A stretch of 64,000 bases of DNA from Nematostella vectensis (taxonomy: Eukaryota > Cnidaria > Anthozoa > Actiniaria > Edwardsiidae). The translations under genes were made by a program, and so were the position numbers. This document shows positions 11,501 to 23,497 of this stretch, in pieces; position 1 is the stretch's first letter; every line of letters starts with the position of its first letter. The stretch is from the NCBI RefSeq assembly GCF_932526225.1, contig NC_064041.1:15931888-15995887 (forward strand). Reading direction: 5' to 3'. Under the pieces are notes generated by a model that had not been told where the DNA came from, made no database searches, and was given only the letters and a program-made list of their open reading frames with translations.

Positions 11501-14500
11501 CCAACACACCTCGGTCACCTGTAGATCCCCCCAACACACCTTGGTCACCTGTACATCCCCCCAACACACTTTGGTCACCTGTAGGACCCCCCCCCCCCCC
11601 CAAACACACCTTGGTCACCTGTAGATCCCCCCCAACACACCTTGGTCACCTGTAGATCCCCCCAACACACCTTGGTCACCTGTACATCCCCCCCAACACA
11701 CTTTGGTCACCTGTAGGACCCCCCCCCCCCAAACACACCTTGGTCACCTGTAGGTCCCCCCAACACACCTTGGTCACCTGTAGATCCCCCCAACACACCT
11801 CGGTCACCTGTAGATCCCCCCAACACACCTCGGTCACCTGTAGATCCCCCCAACACACCTTGGTTAGGATCACCACTTGTCCCACGTCCACCTGTAGGTA
11901 CTCCCCCGCACTATTCGTGCGCGAGCACCACGCCCCAGGCCCGTCGTCTGCAAAGTTTAGCCGTCCTCGCTCCGGCCCATGGTGGCTATCCCAACTCGAC
12001 GTGGCTGTCATCGCTGAGTTCGGAATCTTCCCGGACTGCAGGCCTAGAGCTTGTTCCCATTCTGAGTAGGATTTGTAGTGAAGAGATTATGCACTTTACC
12101 AACCATAAAGCACATCACACATTACTGATTACTTACAATGAACCTACTTTACTCATGATGCATCTTGCCTTACATATGATGCAGATCACATTTCATTTCT
12201 TTTGTTGTCATCATTATCTTTGTATTTTTATTATTTGTAAGATAATGCCCGGGGTTTTTCACTTTCAGTAATGTGCAGTGACCCTTGAGCTAATATTGTG
12301 TCCAGTAAGTGCAATGCCTTTTTTATGCATTACCATTCAGTAAAGTGCAAAGCTCTTCAGTGTCTATCAATTATTTGTTTAGTTGATGTTGTCCAGTAAG
12401 TGCAATGCCTTTTGGCTTTACTATTCAATAATGTGCAATGCTCTTCGTTGTCTATCAATTATTTGCTTGTTGACGTGCAATGACTCTTTGAGCTATTACT
12501 ATCCAGTAATTGCAGTGCCTTGGGTTTTTACTGTTTTTTAGTGATGTGCAAAGCTCTTCAGTGTCTATCAACTGTTTGTGTTGAGGCTGTTTATGCAGTG
12601 TCACTATTTTGTATAGTGTGTACTGCTATACGAGAGAACTGCAGCCTGTCTGTCAGTCTGAGTAATGTGCACTGGTTTATGATTCCATTATTTTAGTTCG
12701 CCTCTGACCAATCTGTGATTTTAATATAGTAGTCCTCTTTTTTATCATATTCTCATTCATTTCCTCTCTATATAAAATCATACCTGTCAACTCTCCCGCA
12801 TTAGGCGGGAGTCTCAAGATTTTGGACCACTTCTCCCGCTCTCCCGCGTTGAGCACCAAATCTCACGCTTTTTAGCATTTTTTATCACTTCCAAAAAATT
12901 TTTCTATCGAAAATTGTCATTTTACTTATTTTCTATTATTGAAAATATTTGAAACAATATTTCTCTTGAGTAGCACAAATTTTATAACACGCTCGTGAGA
13001 TCTACAAGTGGATTTGTTGGTGATAGCTTTCTATACGGCAAACTCCTGCAAGGTTAAACCCACCCCTCCCCCCCAAAAAATGAATATACCCCACCCCTCC
13101 CCCCGAAAATTCTCAAGCCTTGAGATTTTCGGAGGTTGACAGGTATGTAAAATAAGGTTACCTTATAAGCCTAAGACAAGGCTAATCTCATGATATATAT
13201 TCACAATTTCATAACGTATTATTTCCCTTTTTTATTTAAAATAATAATTTCCTTTATTTGTTTCCGATTATTTTCATCATCCCTTTCTTCTAGCTTCTTT
13301 TTTATTTCTTCTTTGATTTGGAGTTCTTGTTGAGCTTTATTGAGAAAACAGTCAAGACATATTTTCAAATTATATTTTATTTTCCCGAAGGATCACGAGG
13401 GACTGATTTTAATCCTGGTTCGCCTGTGGTGTTTCCTCCTTATTAACAAAGCTTTAAATAGCCTGCTAGCCGGCTCTTATTGTGCGTTATTTGGAAATGT
13501 TTTATTTTCGAATATTGGGAACCCTTTGCACCCTCGGCCCAGCGCACCTCAGTCTTCGCGCGCGCACAGTGTTCCCAATATTCGAAAATAAAACATTTCC
13601 GAATAACCCACAATTAGGAAGTACTACGTTCGCGCGGGATACCGCTGACATAGTGCGATGCCTGCTCTGGAAATTGGGGGGGGGGGGGGGGGTGGTCTGT
13701 GACCGGCGTGCTACCCATGATGCACCATTACCCATAAAAAGCCGCACTCTTAGTGGACTTGCCATTTTTTGGCTGTTTTTTATGCTTTTACAAAAGCGAG
13801 GGAGTTATTTGTCGAAGAGGTCATATGGTCATGACTCTAGTATGATGGCTTATTCACCTGGTGGCGAGATGCATGAATATGAGCTGACTTGAGAACCAAC
13901 ATCCCAAACGCAAACCGAATTACCGGAATATGGACTGGACACACACGGGTTCTGAAACAAGGAAGATAATTATGTTAGATAATTAATAAGAAAACTGAGG
14001 TACATGCAAGGATACAACAGTGGTAGCCGGGATAAAGGTTGTAAAGTTAGAATATTTATGCTGAAAAATCGTCACTGGACAAGTGTGACCTGGTACATAT
14101 ATGCTTGGAATGATGCCAGGCCTGGTTACTAACCTTAAATTGAAAGCACAATAATTTGTGCTTTCAGTCTGGCCTGGTCAGAGCCTACTAAATGAAGTCA
14201 GGCTTGGCACTGTGCTTACCTTGAAAGCGCAATAGCTCAAGCCAGGCCTGGCCACTAAGCTCGCCCCATTAGTGACGTTGTCAGCGTAGTTAAGCTCGCA
14301 GACTCCTGAGCTTGTTGCGAGGTTGTAGGAAAGGCAGGAATGTTCTAGAAAGCACTTGGTTTCGCACTGTGTTGTGTCCGCTATAGTGCTGTGGTTTGCA
14401 AGCGTGTAGTAGACTGGTAACGACATGCCAGCGACACAATCCAGGACTTGTAGAGTGCGACACGTGGCCAGAACTACAGCAAAGTCAACGCTATATAGTA

Positions 14501-14671
14501 CACCATATAGTACCCATATATAACAGAACTACAGCAAAGTCAAGGCTATAGAAGAGAATATAGTAGTAAATGCATAAAAGTCAACGTTGATTTCTTACCA
14601 AACACGATTTTCAACCCAAAAAGGAAAGCAAGGAGAAGGCGAATGTTGTGGCGACCACCTCTTACGTTCAT
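8551..14671 (-). CDS. Secreted PAN/apple - EGF-like - F5/8 type C (discoidin) protein
   Basis: Complete 284-aa reading from six exons with matching phases: 14599-14671, 14220-14446, 13858-13951, 11859-12061, 9125-9238, 8551-8694. Residues 1-25 are a signal peptide (RLLLAFLFGLKIVF), encoded alone in exon 1. Residues 26-100 form a PAN/apple-like Cys domain (CETKCFLEHSCLSYN, CELNY). Residues 101-131 are a short Cys-containing EGF-like segment. Residues 132-284 form an F5/8C domain: SAMTATSSWDS, WCSRTNS, YLQVDVGQ, VATQGRRD, the W…YELSLSLNG strand, FTGNSDRSTVVNN and the closing ELYGC. Such proteins are extracellular and bind cell surfaces or matrix; the ligand is unknown. The intron after exon 4 is almost all 30-bp satellite made from the exon 4 donor. 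Confidence 0.9.
9287..9432. mobile_element. Dispersed non-autonomous element, copy B
   Basis: Begins cagcggcgtaaccacgattt and ends cccctggatacgccactg, so the ends are roughly inverted (ggcgtaacc versus ggatacgcc). The core with ctcccgtattttaggtaatg and atacatttactgt matches copy A at 4688-4850. About 146 bp. Confidence 0.6.
9480..11858. repeat. 30-bp minisatellite made of discoidin exon 4 donor copies
   Basis: About 78 copies. On the minus strand the unit is ctacaggtgaccaag followed by gtgtgttggggggat. The first part copies exon 4 coding bases (ctacaggtg and accaag); the second copies the donor and first intron bases. The array abuts the exon at 11859. A degenerate exon-tail copy (ggttaggatctccacttgtc) stands at the far end, 9471-9490. 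C-runs vary in length and break the 10-codon frame. Confidence 0.95.
12290..12610. repeat. Imperfect ~120-bp tandem repeat
   Basis: Three diverged copies containing gtccagtaagtgcaatgcct, gtgcaaagctcttcagtgtc and tatcaattatttg in fixed order. Located in discoidin intron 3. Confidence 0.7.
12779..13147. mobile_element. MITE-like element, ends catacctgtcaac / gttgacaggtatg
   Basis: About 368 bp with perfect 13-bp inverted ends, plus partly mirrored subterminal blocks (ctcaagattttgg near the left, gagattttcgg near the right). The short hairpin ctcccgcattaggcgggag follows the left end. No coding capacity. Confidence 0.75.
13480..13613. mobile_element. Short foldback MITE with ~43-bp arms
   Basis: The arms ttattttcgaatattgggaa and its exact complement are part of 43-bp arms with two mismatches. 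They flank a 48-bp GC-rich loop with a cgcgcgcgc run. Total 134 bp, in discoidin intron 3. Confidence 0.85.
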
Positions 14672-15061
14672 ACCGATATGATGATAGATATCCAGATCGG
14701 AAAAACACCGAGGGAACTCACGTACCGCTGCCTGTGACAATTACGAATGAGGCAGATTTGTGCTATCAACCAGGTATGTCATTTTCAACAGCAGTGAATT
14801 AAAATCCGTTAATATCTTAATAAACCTGTCACTATGGAAGTGTTCTGGGCGTTCAAATGGCGGGCACTTTCTAGAAATCCGCTAATCGATTAATATAAAG
14901 GACTTCATTAACATAAGGACTTGACTGATATAAGGTCTTTATTAATATAAGGACATCATGAAGAGATGCTAGAAAGTGAAATGAAATGCGTATGCGGAGC
15001 CCCAAGCGAGATTTTAATTGGCAAATTATGAGCTGAGCTTTACAATGTGTTCATGTAAAAG
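14672..15061. other. Upstream region of the discoidin gene
   Basis: AT-rich unique DNA 5' of the signal-peptide exon. It should hold the promoter, but no clear TATA box or initiator could be assigned. Short direct repeats of taatataaggact occur at 14890-14950. Confidence 0.4.
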
Positions 15062-15300
15062 ATTATGACTCTGGCGTCCAACCAGTGTTTAACACTCTCT
15101 CATTATGACTCTGGCGTCCAACCAGTGTTTAACACTCTCTCATTATGACTCTGGCGTCCAACCAGTGTTCAACACTCTCTCATTATGACTCTGGCGTCCA
15201 ACCAGTGTTCAACACTCTCTCATTATGACTCTGGCGTCCAACCAGTGTTTAACACTCTCTCATTATGACTCTGGCGTCCAACCAGTGTTCAACACTCTCT
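15062..15300. repeat. 40-bp minisatellite, followed by a 37-bp duplicate
   Basis: Six near-identical copies of a 40-bp unit (cattatgactctggcgtcca then accagtgtttaacactctct). At 15298-15362 a second unit, ctcggtcggatagattacca plus gtaggcatcaacact, occurs twice. Confidence 0.92.
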
Positions 15301-15479
15301 CGGTCGGATAGATTACCAGTAGGCATCAACACTCTCTCGGTCGGATAGATTACCAGTAGGCATCCGATTGCCCAATATAATATATAATATATATAATATA
15401 ATATCAATCTCACGTTATGAAAGACTGAAATTAAAAAGTAGCTCTTTGCGAATGGGGTTCTAATTGGGAATAAATGCAA

Positions 15480-16600
15480 CGAATAATTTTTTTTGCAAGT
15501 CAGTAAAGCCTACGGCACACTAAGCGATTTTTTTCGCTCATCAAGCGGATTTCAATCGCCGGCTATAAAAAGCCAGGTCTGTCTGCTGTCGCGGCGAAGA
15601 ATTCGCCGATATCTAGACGTCTGATTGGCCCGATATCTAGACTTCTGATTGGCCCGATACTGGTATGATAAACAGGAACAGGGCTCCCTCCATTTCACAC
15701 TTTCAAATTCCATGGCTTTTAATTACCTTTTCAAGGACTTTTGGAAAATAAAAATATTTTATTTTTAAATAGAAATACCTCATTCGCCACTACATCTCAT
15801 CAAACACACACTCAACGACACATTAACGTTTCTTCTGGACGGAAATTTCCATGTTTTTTTTTTTTAAGACATTTGCGGTTTTTTATTGAAATACCATGAC
15901 TTTCCAGAATTTGAAGGACTTGTGGGAGTCCTGTATAATAAGAGCAGAGACGAAAATGTACCAAGTCAAAATATTGCACTTTATTTTGACAAAATAATTG
16001 TAACATTACCCACTTCCTTTTCAAAATTTTACTTAAATTACAATAAATAGCAGTTAATGCACTCTACGGGTAGATCAGTTTTAACAGTTATATTTTATTC
16101 AACCAAATGTCGAAAATGGCATGGGAATACACACAGGTAACCCAACCCGAATCAGGCAAGTGAAGTTTTAATGATAAAATAATATAGCGGGTAGTTCTGT
16201 CCTAGTTTTTATTACTCCCCTTTCAACTTGTGATCATCTTTGTCATCAAAGTCATAAAGTGTAATACGCTTTGTTGAGACGCTTATTCGGAATGGCGCTT
16301 ATCCGGGAGATGACGCTTATTCGGTGGAGGCCCTTAACAAAAAAATCATTAACACAAGCATCCCGACATTAGTAAAACCAACTGACCACTCGATATATTA
16401 TAAGGAGACGGGGACATACTTCATTATGATCTCGTGCTCTTACGGACTTTGTTTTGAAAGAGAAAAATTCCCGCTCAAAAGGTACTAGCAAGTTGCGGTT
16501 CTACTACCTTCCTTTCGGCGGTGGAAAGAATGTCTTTCACATTGACTTTGACGCCATCACCCTAGGAAGTGGAGTTCTCCCTACACTTGATCTCACATCT
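15480..16600. other. Intergenic region without recognised gene
   Basis: Short duplications (gatatctagac…tctgattggcc twice at 15608-15658; acgcttattcgg at 16279-16322) and a T-run at 15854. No exon of a known family was recognised between the discoidin and SLC9 genes. Confidence 0.45.
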
Positions 16601-16619
16601 TATATGGTATTTATACTAT

Positions 16620-16800
16620 ATATCTTATCTCCTGTGGTCGTGTTAGGCATTTTCCTATGTACTCAATCCAATCGCTTTTTGGGTATTTGAGGTATATCTT
16701 ATTTCGTGTGATCGTGTTAGACGGTTTCCTATGTACTCAATACAATCGCTTTTTGGGTATTCGAGGTATATTTCATTGAGTGTGGTCGTGTTAGACGGTT
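16620..16800. repeat. ~73-bp tandem copies of the SLC9 stop-codon region
   Basis: Two extra copies of gtgtggtcgtgttagacggt plus tttcct stand directly downstream of the true SLC9 stop (tta at 16791-16793 on plus). They are joined by actcaatacaatcgcttttt and gggtatt. The coding end is thus the right-most unit of a small array. Confidence 0.85.
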
Positions 16801-19800
16801 TCCTCCGCACTCTTCCCGACATCCTTTGCGTGCGTATCCTCCATGTCAACAACAAACGAGACTAGCGGGATATCCTCCTTTCCGTCATGCTTTGGGCGCG
16901 GGCTGGGTTGGGGACTATGCCGATTATCGTCTTCCCTGGAGCTATCAGAAGCAGAGTCCTTCTCCTCGTACGAAGCGCCTTCAAAAGACGGGATACGGCC
17001 AAGCCGCCAGTGCCTCCCCGCGCTGAATGAGATTCCGTCGTCGCTGCCAGTGCTTGATTCAGAGTCTTTCCTCGTCCGGTTGCTATCTTTGCTATCTGTC
17101 TTTTTCTTGGTGGCCGTGTTGTCTGCATGGTCCACGTCGTCGTCTCGTTTCAAGCGCTCGTTGTGCTCATCGTCCTCTTTCTTCTCGGCGTTGAGTTCGC
17201 CTGAGAAAACGTGAAGGGAATAAATATAAAGGGAGTTCGCCTGAGAAAACGTGAAGGGAATAAATATAAAGGGAATTCGCCTGAGAAAACGTGAAGGGAA
17301 TAAAGATAAAGGGAGTTCGCCTGAGAAAACGTGAAGGGAATAAATATAAAGGGAGTTCGCCTGAGAAAACGTGAAGGGAATAAATATAAAGGGAATTCGC
17401 CTGAGAAAACGTGAAGGGAATAAAGATAAAGGGAGTTCGCCTGAGAAAACGTGAAGGGAATAAAGATAAAGGGAGTTCGCCTGAGAAAACGTGAAGGGAA
17501 TAAAGATAAAGGGAGTTTGCCTGAGAAAACGTGAAGGGAATAAATATAAAGGGAGTTCGCCTGAGAAAACGTGAAGGGAATAAATATAAAGGGAGTTCGC
17601 CTGAGAAAACGTGAAGGGAATAAAGATAAAGGGAGTTCGCCTGAGAAAACGTGAAGGGAATAAAGATAAAAGGAGTTCGCCTGAGAAAACGTGAAGGGGA
17701 TAAATATAAAGGGAGTTCGCCTGAGAAAACGTGAAGGGAATAAAGATAAAGGGAGTTCGCCTGAGAAAGCGTGAAGGGAATAAAGATAAAGGGAGTTCGC
17801 CTGAGAAAACGTGAAGGGAATAAAGATAAAGGGAGTTCGCCTGAGAAAACGTGAAGGGAATAAAGATAAAGGGAGTTCGCCTGAGAAAACGTGAAGGGAA
17901 TAAAGATAAAGGGAGTTCGCCTGAGAAAACGTGAAGGGGATAAATATAAAGGGAGTTCGCCTGAGAAAACGTGAAGGGGATAAATATAAAGGGAGTTCGC
18001 CTGAGAAAACGTGAAGGGAATAAATATAAAGGGAGTTCGCCTGAGAAAACGTGAAGGGAATAAAGATAAAGGGAGTTCGCCTGAGAAAACGTGAAGGGAA
18101 TAAAGATAAAAGGAGTTCGCCTGAGAAAACGTGAAGGGGATAAAGATAAAGGGAGTTCGCCTGAGAAAACGTGAAGGGAATAAATATAAAGGGAGTTCGC
18201 CCGAGAAAACGTGAAGGGAATAAATATAAAGGGAGTTCGCCTGAGAAAACGTGAAGGGAATAAATATAAAGGGAGTTCGCCTGAGAAAACGTGAAGGGAA
18301 TAAATATAAAGGGAGTTCGCCTGAGAAAACGTGAAGGGAATAAATATAAAGGGAGTTCGCCTGAGAAAACGTGAAGGGAATAAATATAAAGGGAGTTCGC
18401 CTGAGAAAACGTGAAGGGAATAAATATAAAGGGAGTTCGCCTGAGAAAACGTGAAGGGAATAAAGATAAAGGGAGTTCGCCTGAGAAAACGTGAAGGGAA
18501 TAAATATAAAGGGAGTTCGCCTGAGAAAACGTGAAGGGAATAAAGATAAAGGGAGTTCGCCTGAGAAAACGTGAAGGGAATAAAGATAAAGGGAGTTCGC
18601 CTGAGAAAGCGTGAAGGGAATAGAGATAAAGGGAGTTCGCCTGAGAAAACGTGAAGGGAATAAATATAAAGGGAGTTCGCCTGAGAAAACGTGAAGGGAA
18701 TAAAGATAAAGGGAGTTCGCCTGAGAAAACGTGAAGGGAATAAAGATAAAGGGAGTTCGCCTGAGAAAACGTGAAGGGAATAAAGATAAAGGGAGTTCGC
18801 CTGAGAAAACGTGAAGGGAATAAAGATAAAGGGAGTTCGCCTGAGAAAACGTGAAGGGAATAAATATAAAGGGAGTTCGCCTGAGAAAACGTGAAGGGAA
18901 TAAAGATAAAGGGAGTTCGCCTGAGAAAACGTGAAGGGAATAAATATAAAGGGAGTTCGCCTGAGAAAACGTGAAGGGAATAAATATAAAGGGAGTTCGC
19001 CTGAGAAAACGTGAAGGGAATAAATATAAAGGGAGTTCGCCTGAGAAAACGTGAAGGGAATAAATATAAAGGGAGTTCGCCTGAGAAAACGTGAAGGGAA
19101 TAAAGATAAAGGGAGTTCGCCTGAGAAAACGTGAAGGGAATAAATATAAAGGGAGTTCGCCTGAGAAAACGTGAAGGGAATAAAGATAAAGGGAGTTCGC
19201 CTGAGAAAACGTGAAGGGAATAAATATAAAGGGAGTTCGCCTGAGAAAACGTGAAGGGAATAAAGATAAAGGGAGTTCGCCTGAGAAAACGTGAAGGGAA
19301 TAAATATAAAGGGAGTTCGCCTGAGAAAACGTGAAGGGAATAAAGATAAAGGGAGTTCGCCTGAGAAAACGTGAAGGGAATAAAGATAAAGGGAGTTCGC
19401 CTGAGAAAACGTGAAGGGAATAAAGATAAAGGGAGTTCGCCTGAGAAAACGTGAAGGGAATAAAGATAAAGGGAGCTCGCCTGAGAAAACGTGAAGGGAA
19501 TAAATATAAAGGGAGTTCGCCTGAGAAAACGTGAAGGGAATAAATATAAAGGGAGTTCGCCTGAGAAAACGTGAAGGGAATAAATATAAAGGGAGTTCGC
19601 CTGAGAAAACGTGAAGGGAATAAAGATAAAGGGAGTTCGCCTGAGAAAACGTGAAGGGAATAAAGATAAAGGGAGTTCGCCTGAGAAAACGTGAAGGGAA
19701 TAAATATAAAGGGAGTTCGCTTGAAAAAACGTGAAGGGAATAAAACAGATGGAAGTAAATGGAAGGATAAAAGGGGGAGCTCGTCTAAGAAAACGTGAAG

Positions 19801-22800
19801 GGAATAAAACAGGTGGAAGTGAATGAAAGGATAAAAGGGGGAGCTCACCTGAGAAAACGTGAAGGGAATAAAACAGATGGAAGTGAATGGAAGGATAAAA
19901 GGGGTGGCTCGCCTTGGAAAACGTGAAGGGAATTAAACAGATGGAAGTAAATGGAAGGATAAAAGGGTGAGCTCGTCTGAGAAAACGTGAAGGGAATAAA
20001 ACAGATGGAAGTGAATGGAAGGATAAAAGAGGGAGCTCGCCTTGGAAAACGTGAAGGGAATAAAACAGATGGAAGTAAATGGAAGGATAAAAGGGTGAGC
20101 TCGTCTGAGAAAACGTGAAGGGAATAAAACAGATGGAAGTGAATGGAAGGATAAAAGAGGGAGCTAACCTGATAAAACGTGAAGGGAATAAAACAGATGG
20201 AAGTGAATGGAAGGATAAAAGAGGGAGCTCACCTGAGAAAACGTGAAGGGAATAAAACAGATGGAAGTGAATGGAAGGATAAAAGGGGGATCTCGTCTAA
20301 GAAAACGTGAAGGGAATAAAACAGATGGAAGTAAATGGAAGGATAAAAGGGGGAGCTCGTCTGAGAAAACGTGAAGGGAATAAAACAGATGGAAGTGAAT
20401 GGAAAGACAAAAGAGGGATCTCACCTGAGAAAACGTGAAGAGAATAAAACAGGTGGAAGTGAATGGAAAGATAAAAGAGGGATCTCACCTGAAAAAACGT
20501 GAAGGGAATAAAACAGGTGAAAGTGAATGGAAAGATAAAAGAGGGAGCTCACATGAGAAAACGTGAAGGGAATAAAACAGGTGGAAGTAAATGGAAAGAT
20601 ACTGTAAAAGGGGGAGCTCACCTGAGAAAACGTGAAGGGAATAAAACAGATGGAAGTGAATGGAATGATAAAAGTGGGAGCTCGTATGAGAAAACGTGAA
20701 GGTTTTACAGGAAAATTGTTGTACATTCATCTTACATCACACTGATAAAACTCGAATGAAAATAACACTTTTTGAAATGCAGTTAGGCTAATCAGTCTTT
20801 AACCTTAGATACACCTATTTCCAATAAGGTTGCAATCGAGAATCCATGTGTCATAACCCGCGGTGGTTCATTAGGTAGCGTATAAACGACTAAATCCTTG
20901 TATGTGAAAGCATTGTGAATGTTCATGAGAACATGAACAAGAGTCGAAAGCTTTTTAAGCCTGGATTTGTATTTTATTTACGCTTTTTGCTTATTTCGCT
21001 ACACAGATAGGTGTATGCTACAAATTTAGAACCTTACTTTGGTATTACCACCAAAAAGGATTTTTTTTGGAAAAAATTGGGGTCTGGCTTATTCTTGGGC
21101 GGGCTTTTCTTACCTTCCTTTGGTTCAAATATCGTGGATAGCTTTTTCTTGGGCCGACTTATCTAACATACCTTCCTCTGGTTTAAGTATTGTGGACAGT
21201 TTGTTTTAGGCGGGCTTTTCTTACCTTCCTCTGGTTCAAATATCGTGGATAGCTTTTTCTTGGGCTGGCTTATCTAACATACCTTCCTCTGGTTTAAGTA
21301 TTGTGGAAAGCTTGTTTTAGGCGGGCTTTTCTTACCTTCCTCTGGTTCAAATATCGTGGATAGCTTTTTCTTGGGCCGGCTTATCTAACATGCCTTCCTC
21401 TGGTTTTAGTATTGTTGACAGGTTGTTTTAGGCGGACTTTTCTTACCTTCCTCTGGTTCAAATATCGTGGATAGCTTTTTCTTGGGCGGCTGGCCTTCCA
21501 GCTCATGCCGCTTGTGGTGCCCTCGCTTACGACGCTTGTGCTTCTTGTGCTTCGGGCGCATATTCATTCTATCAGTCGTTCCAGGGATGTACCGAAATGC
21601 AGAGCGTGCACTAAAGAAAGGTTAGACCAAGAATTAGTATCATCACCATCGCTATCGCCATCGTCATCGTCATCATCATCATCAACGTCATTATTGTCAG
21701 AGTCATCATCATCACAATTATCATCATCACAATCATCAGCACTAATGTTCATCATCATCAACAACACCACCGTCATCTTTAGTATCATCATCATCATCGT
21801 CGTCATCATCAACATCAACATCACCATTATCATTATCATCGTTATCACCACTATTGGCACCAAGGATGATATGTACTTACGGTTGCGCTAGATAGCTGGG
21901 CACAACGTCCATGCCATCATCAACCAGATTATTTCGGTTAAATTTACGATGTCTCTGCAAAAGATTGACAGATAATGGGTGTCCCGTGATGGAGATGAAA
22001 AAAAAAAATGTGATGAAACTACTAATTACTAAAGGAGATTAAAGGATTTCTCAGTCACTTAAGTCCCTTAAATCACAAGTCCTTGAAAAGGCGAGCAGTT
22101 TGCCTGGGCTTGATCGGTGTTGTGTAATAACTTGCATAAAGTCCTCCAGGACTTGATCGGTGTTGTGTAATAACTTGCATAAAGTCCTTCAGGACTCGAT
22201 CGGTGTTGTATAATAACTTGCACAAAGTCCTTCAGGACTTGATCCGTGTTGTATAATAACTTGCATAAAGTCTTTTAGGACTCGATCGGTGTTGTATAAT
22301 AACTTGCACAAAGTCCTTCAGGACTTGATCCGTGTTGTATAATAACTTGCATAAAGTCTTTTAGGACTCGATCGGTGTTGTATAATAACTTGCACAAAGT
22401 CCTTCAGGACTTGATCGGTGTTGTATAATAACTTGCATAAAGTCCTTCAGGACTCGATCGGTGTTGTATAATAACTTGCATAAAGTCCTTCAGGACTCGG
22501 TCGGTGTTGTATAATAACTTGCATAAAGTCCTTCAGGACTCGATCGGTGTTGTATAATAACTTGCACAAAGTCCTTCAGGACTTGATCAGTGTTGTATAA
22601 GTACTTACATAAGTCCTTGTGTAGGTAAGCATACTGCTTAGGGCTTGGTGGGTATTGTAGAATTACTTGCATAAGTTCCTACATGACTTGATCGGTGTTG
22701 TATAAGTACTTACATAAGTCCTTGAGTAGGCAAGCAGACTGCTAAGGGATTGGTGGGTGTTGTAGAATTCAAACTCAAGTGGGGGCTCTGCAATCAGGTG

Positions 22801-23426
22801 ATATGTTCCCTTTTCATCACCGCTGTTATTGGCTAGAGGATAGTAGTGAGGTGAACATTTATATGAACTTATTTTAACTTATACGAACTTATATGATTAT
22901 GGCAATATGATAATTATGCTGAAGATAATGTCAGTATTTATGATGGTGCCAATATGACCATTATTATGATAAGGGTGGTAACGATTATGATGATGTTGCT
23001 GCTGATGACGATGATAATGATAGTGATGTTGCTGATGATGACGATGATGATCATAATGATAGTGATGATGGCGATGGTGATGTTGATGATGGCTGTGATT
23101 ATGGCCGATGAAAATGATGGTGATGATGATAATGATTATGGTGGTGACGATGATGGTGGTGATGTCCGAACACATTTATTTTACTTCATGAATTATGAAA
23201 TAGGTTGAAACAATGTGAAAGGATAGTCGGTAAACAGTTGCTTGTGAACAATACAAGAACGAGCAATGAATGTTAACTTAAGTAAAAAACTAGTGAACCT
23301 TATATGCTAATAAATGTTAGATATACATAACGCTTATTGTATACAAGAACAAATAATTGTGTGGAACGTAGAGAAATACAAACATGTAGAAAAAGGACAA
23401 GTATGCGAATACCGAAGCAACAGCGG

Positions 23427-23497
<71 letters not shown>

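Noticed and set aside
9354..12069. Pro/Thr-rich plus-strand frames (HTLVTCRSP)
   Set aside because: Antisense reading of the 30-bp discoidin intron array.
16454..16690. 78-codon plus-strand frame downstream of SLC9
   Set aside because: Ends in the stop-region repeats of SLC9, with no recognised motif or splice context.
17167..19848. 893-codon open frame on minus
   Set aside because: Made by a 40-bp repeat cycling through all frames every 120 bp; it contains the intronic acceptor copies of SLC9 and overlaps the true exon in another frame.
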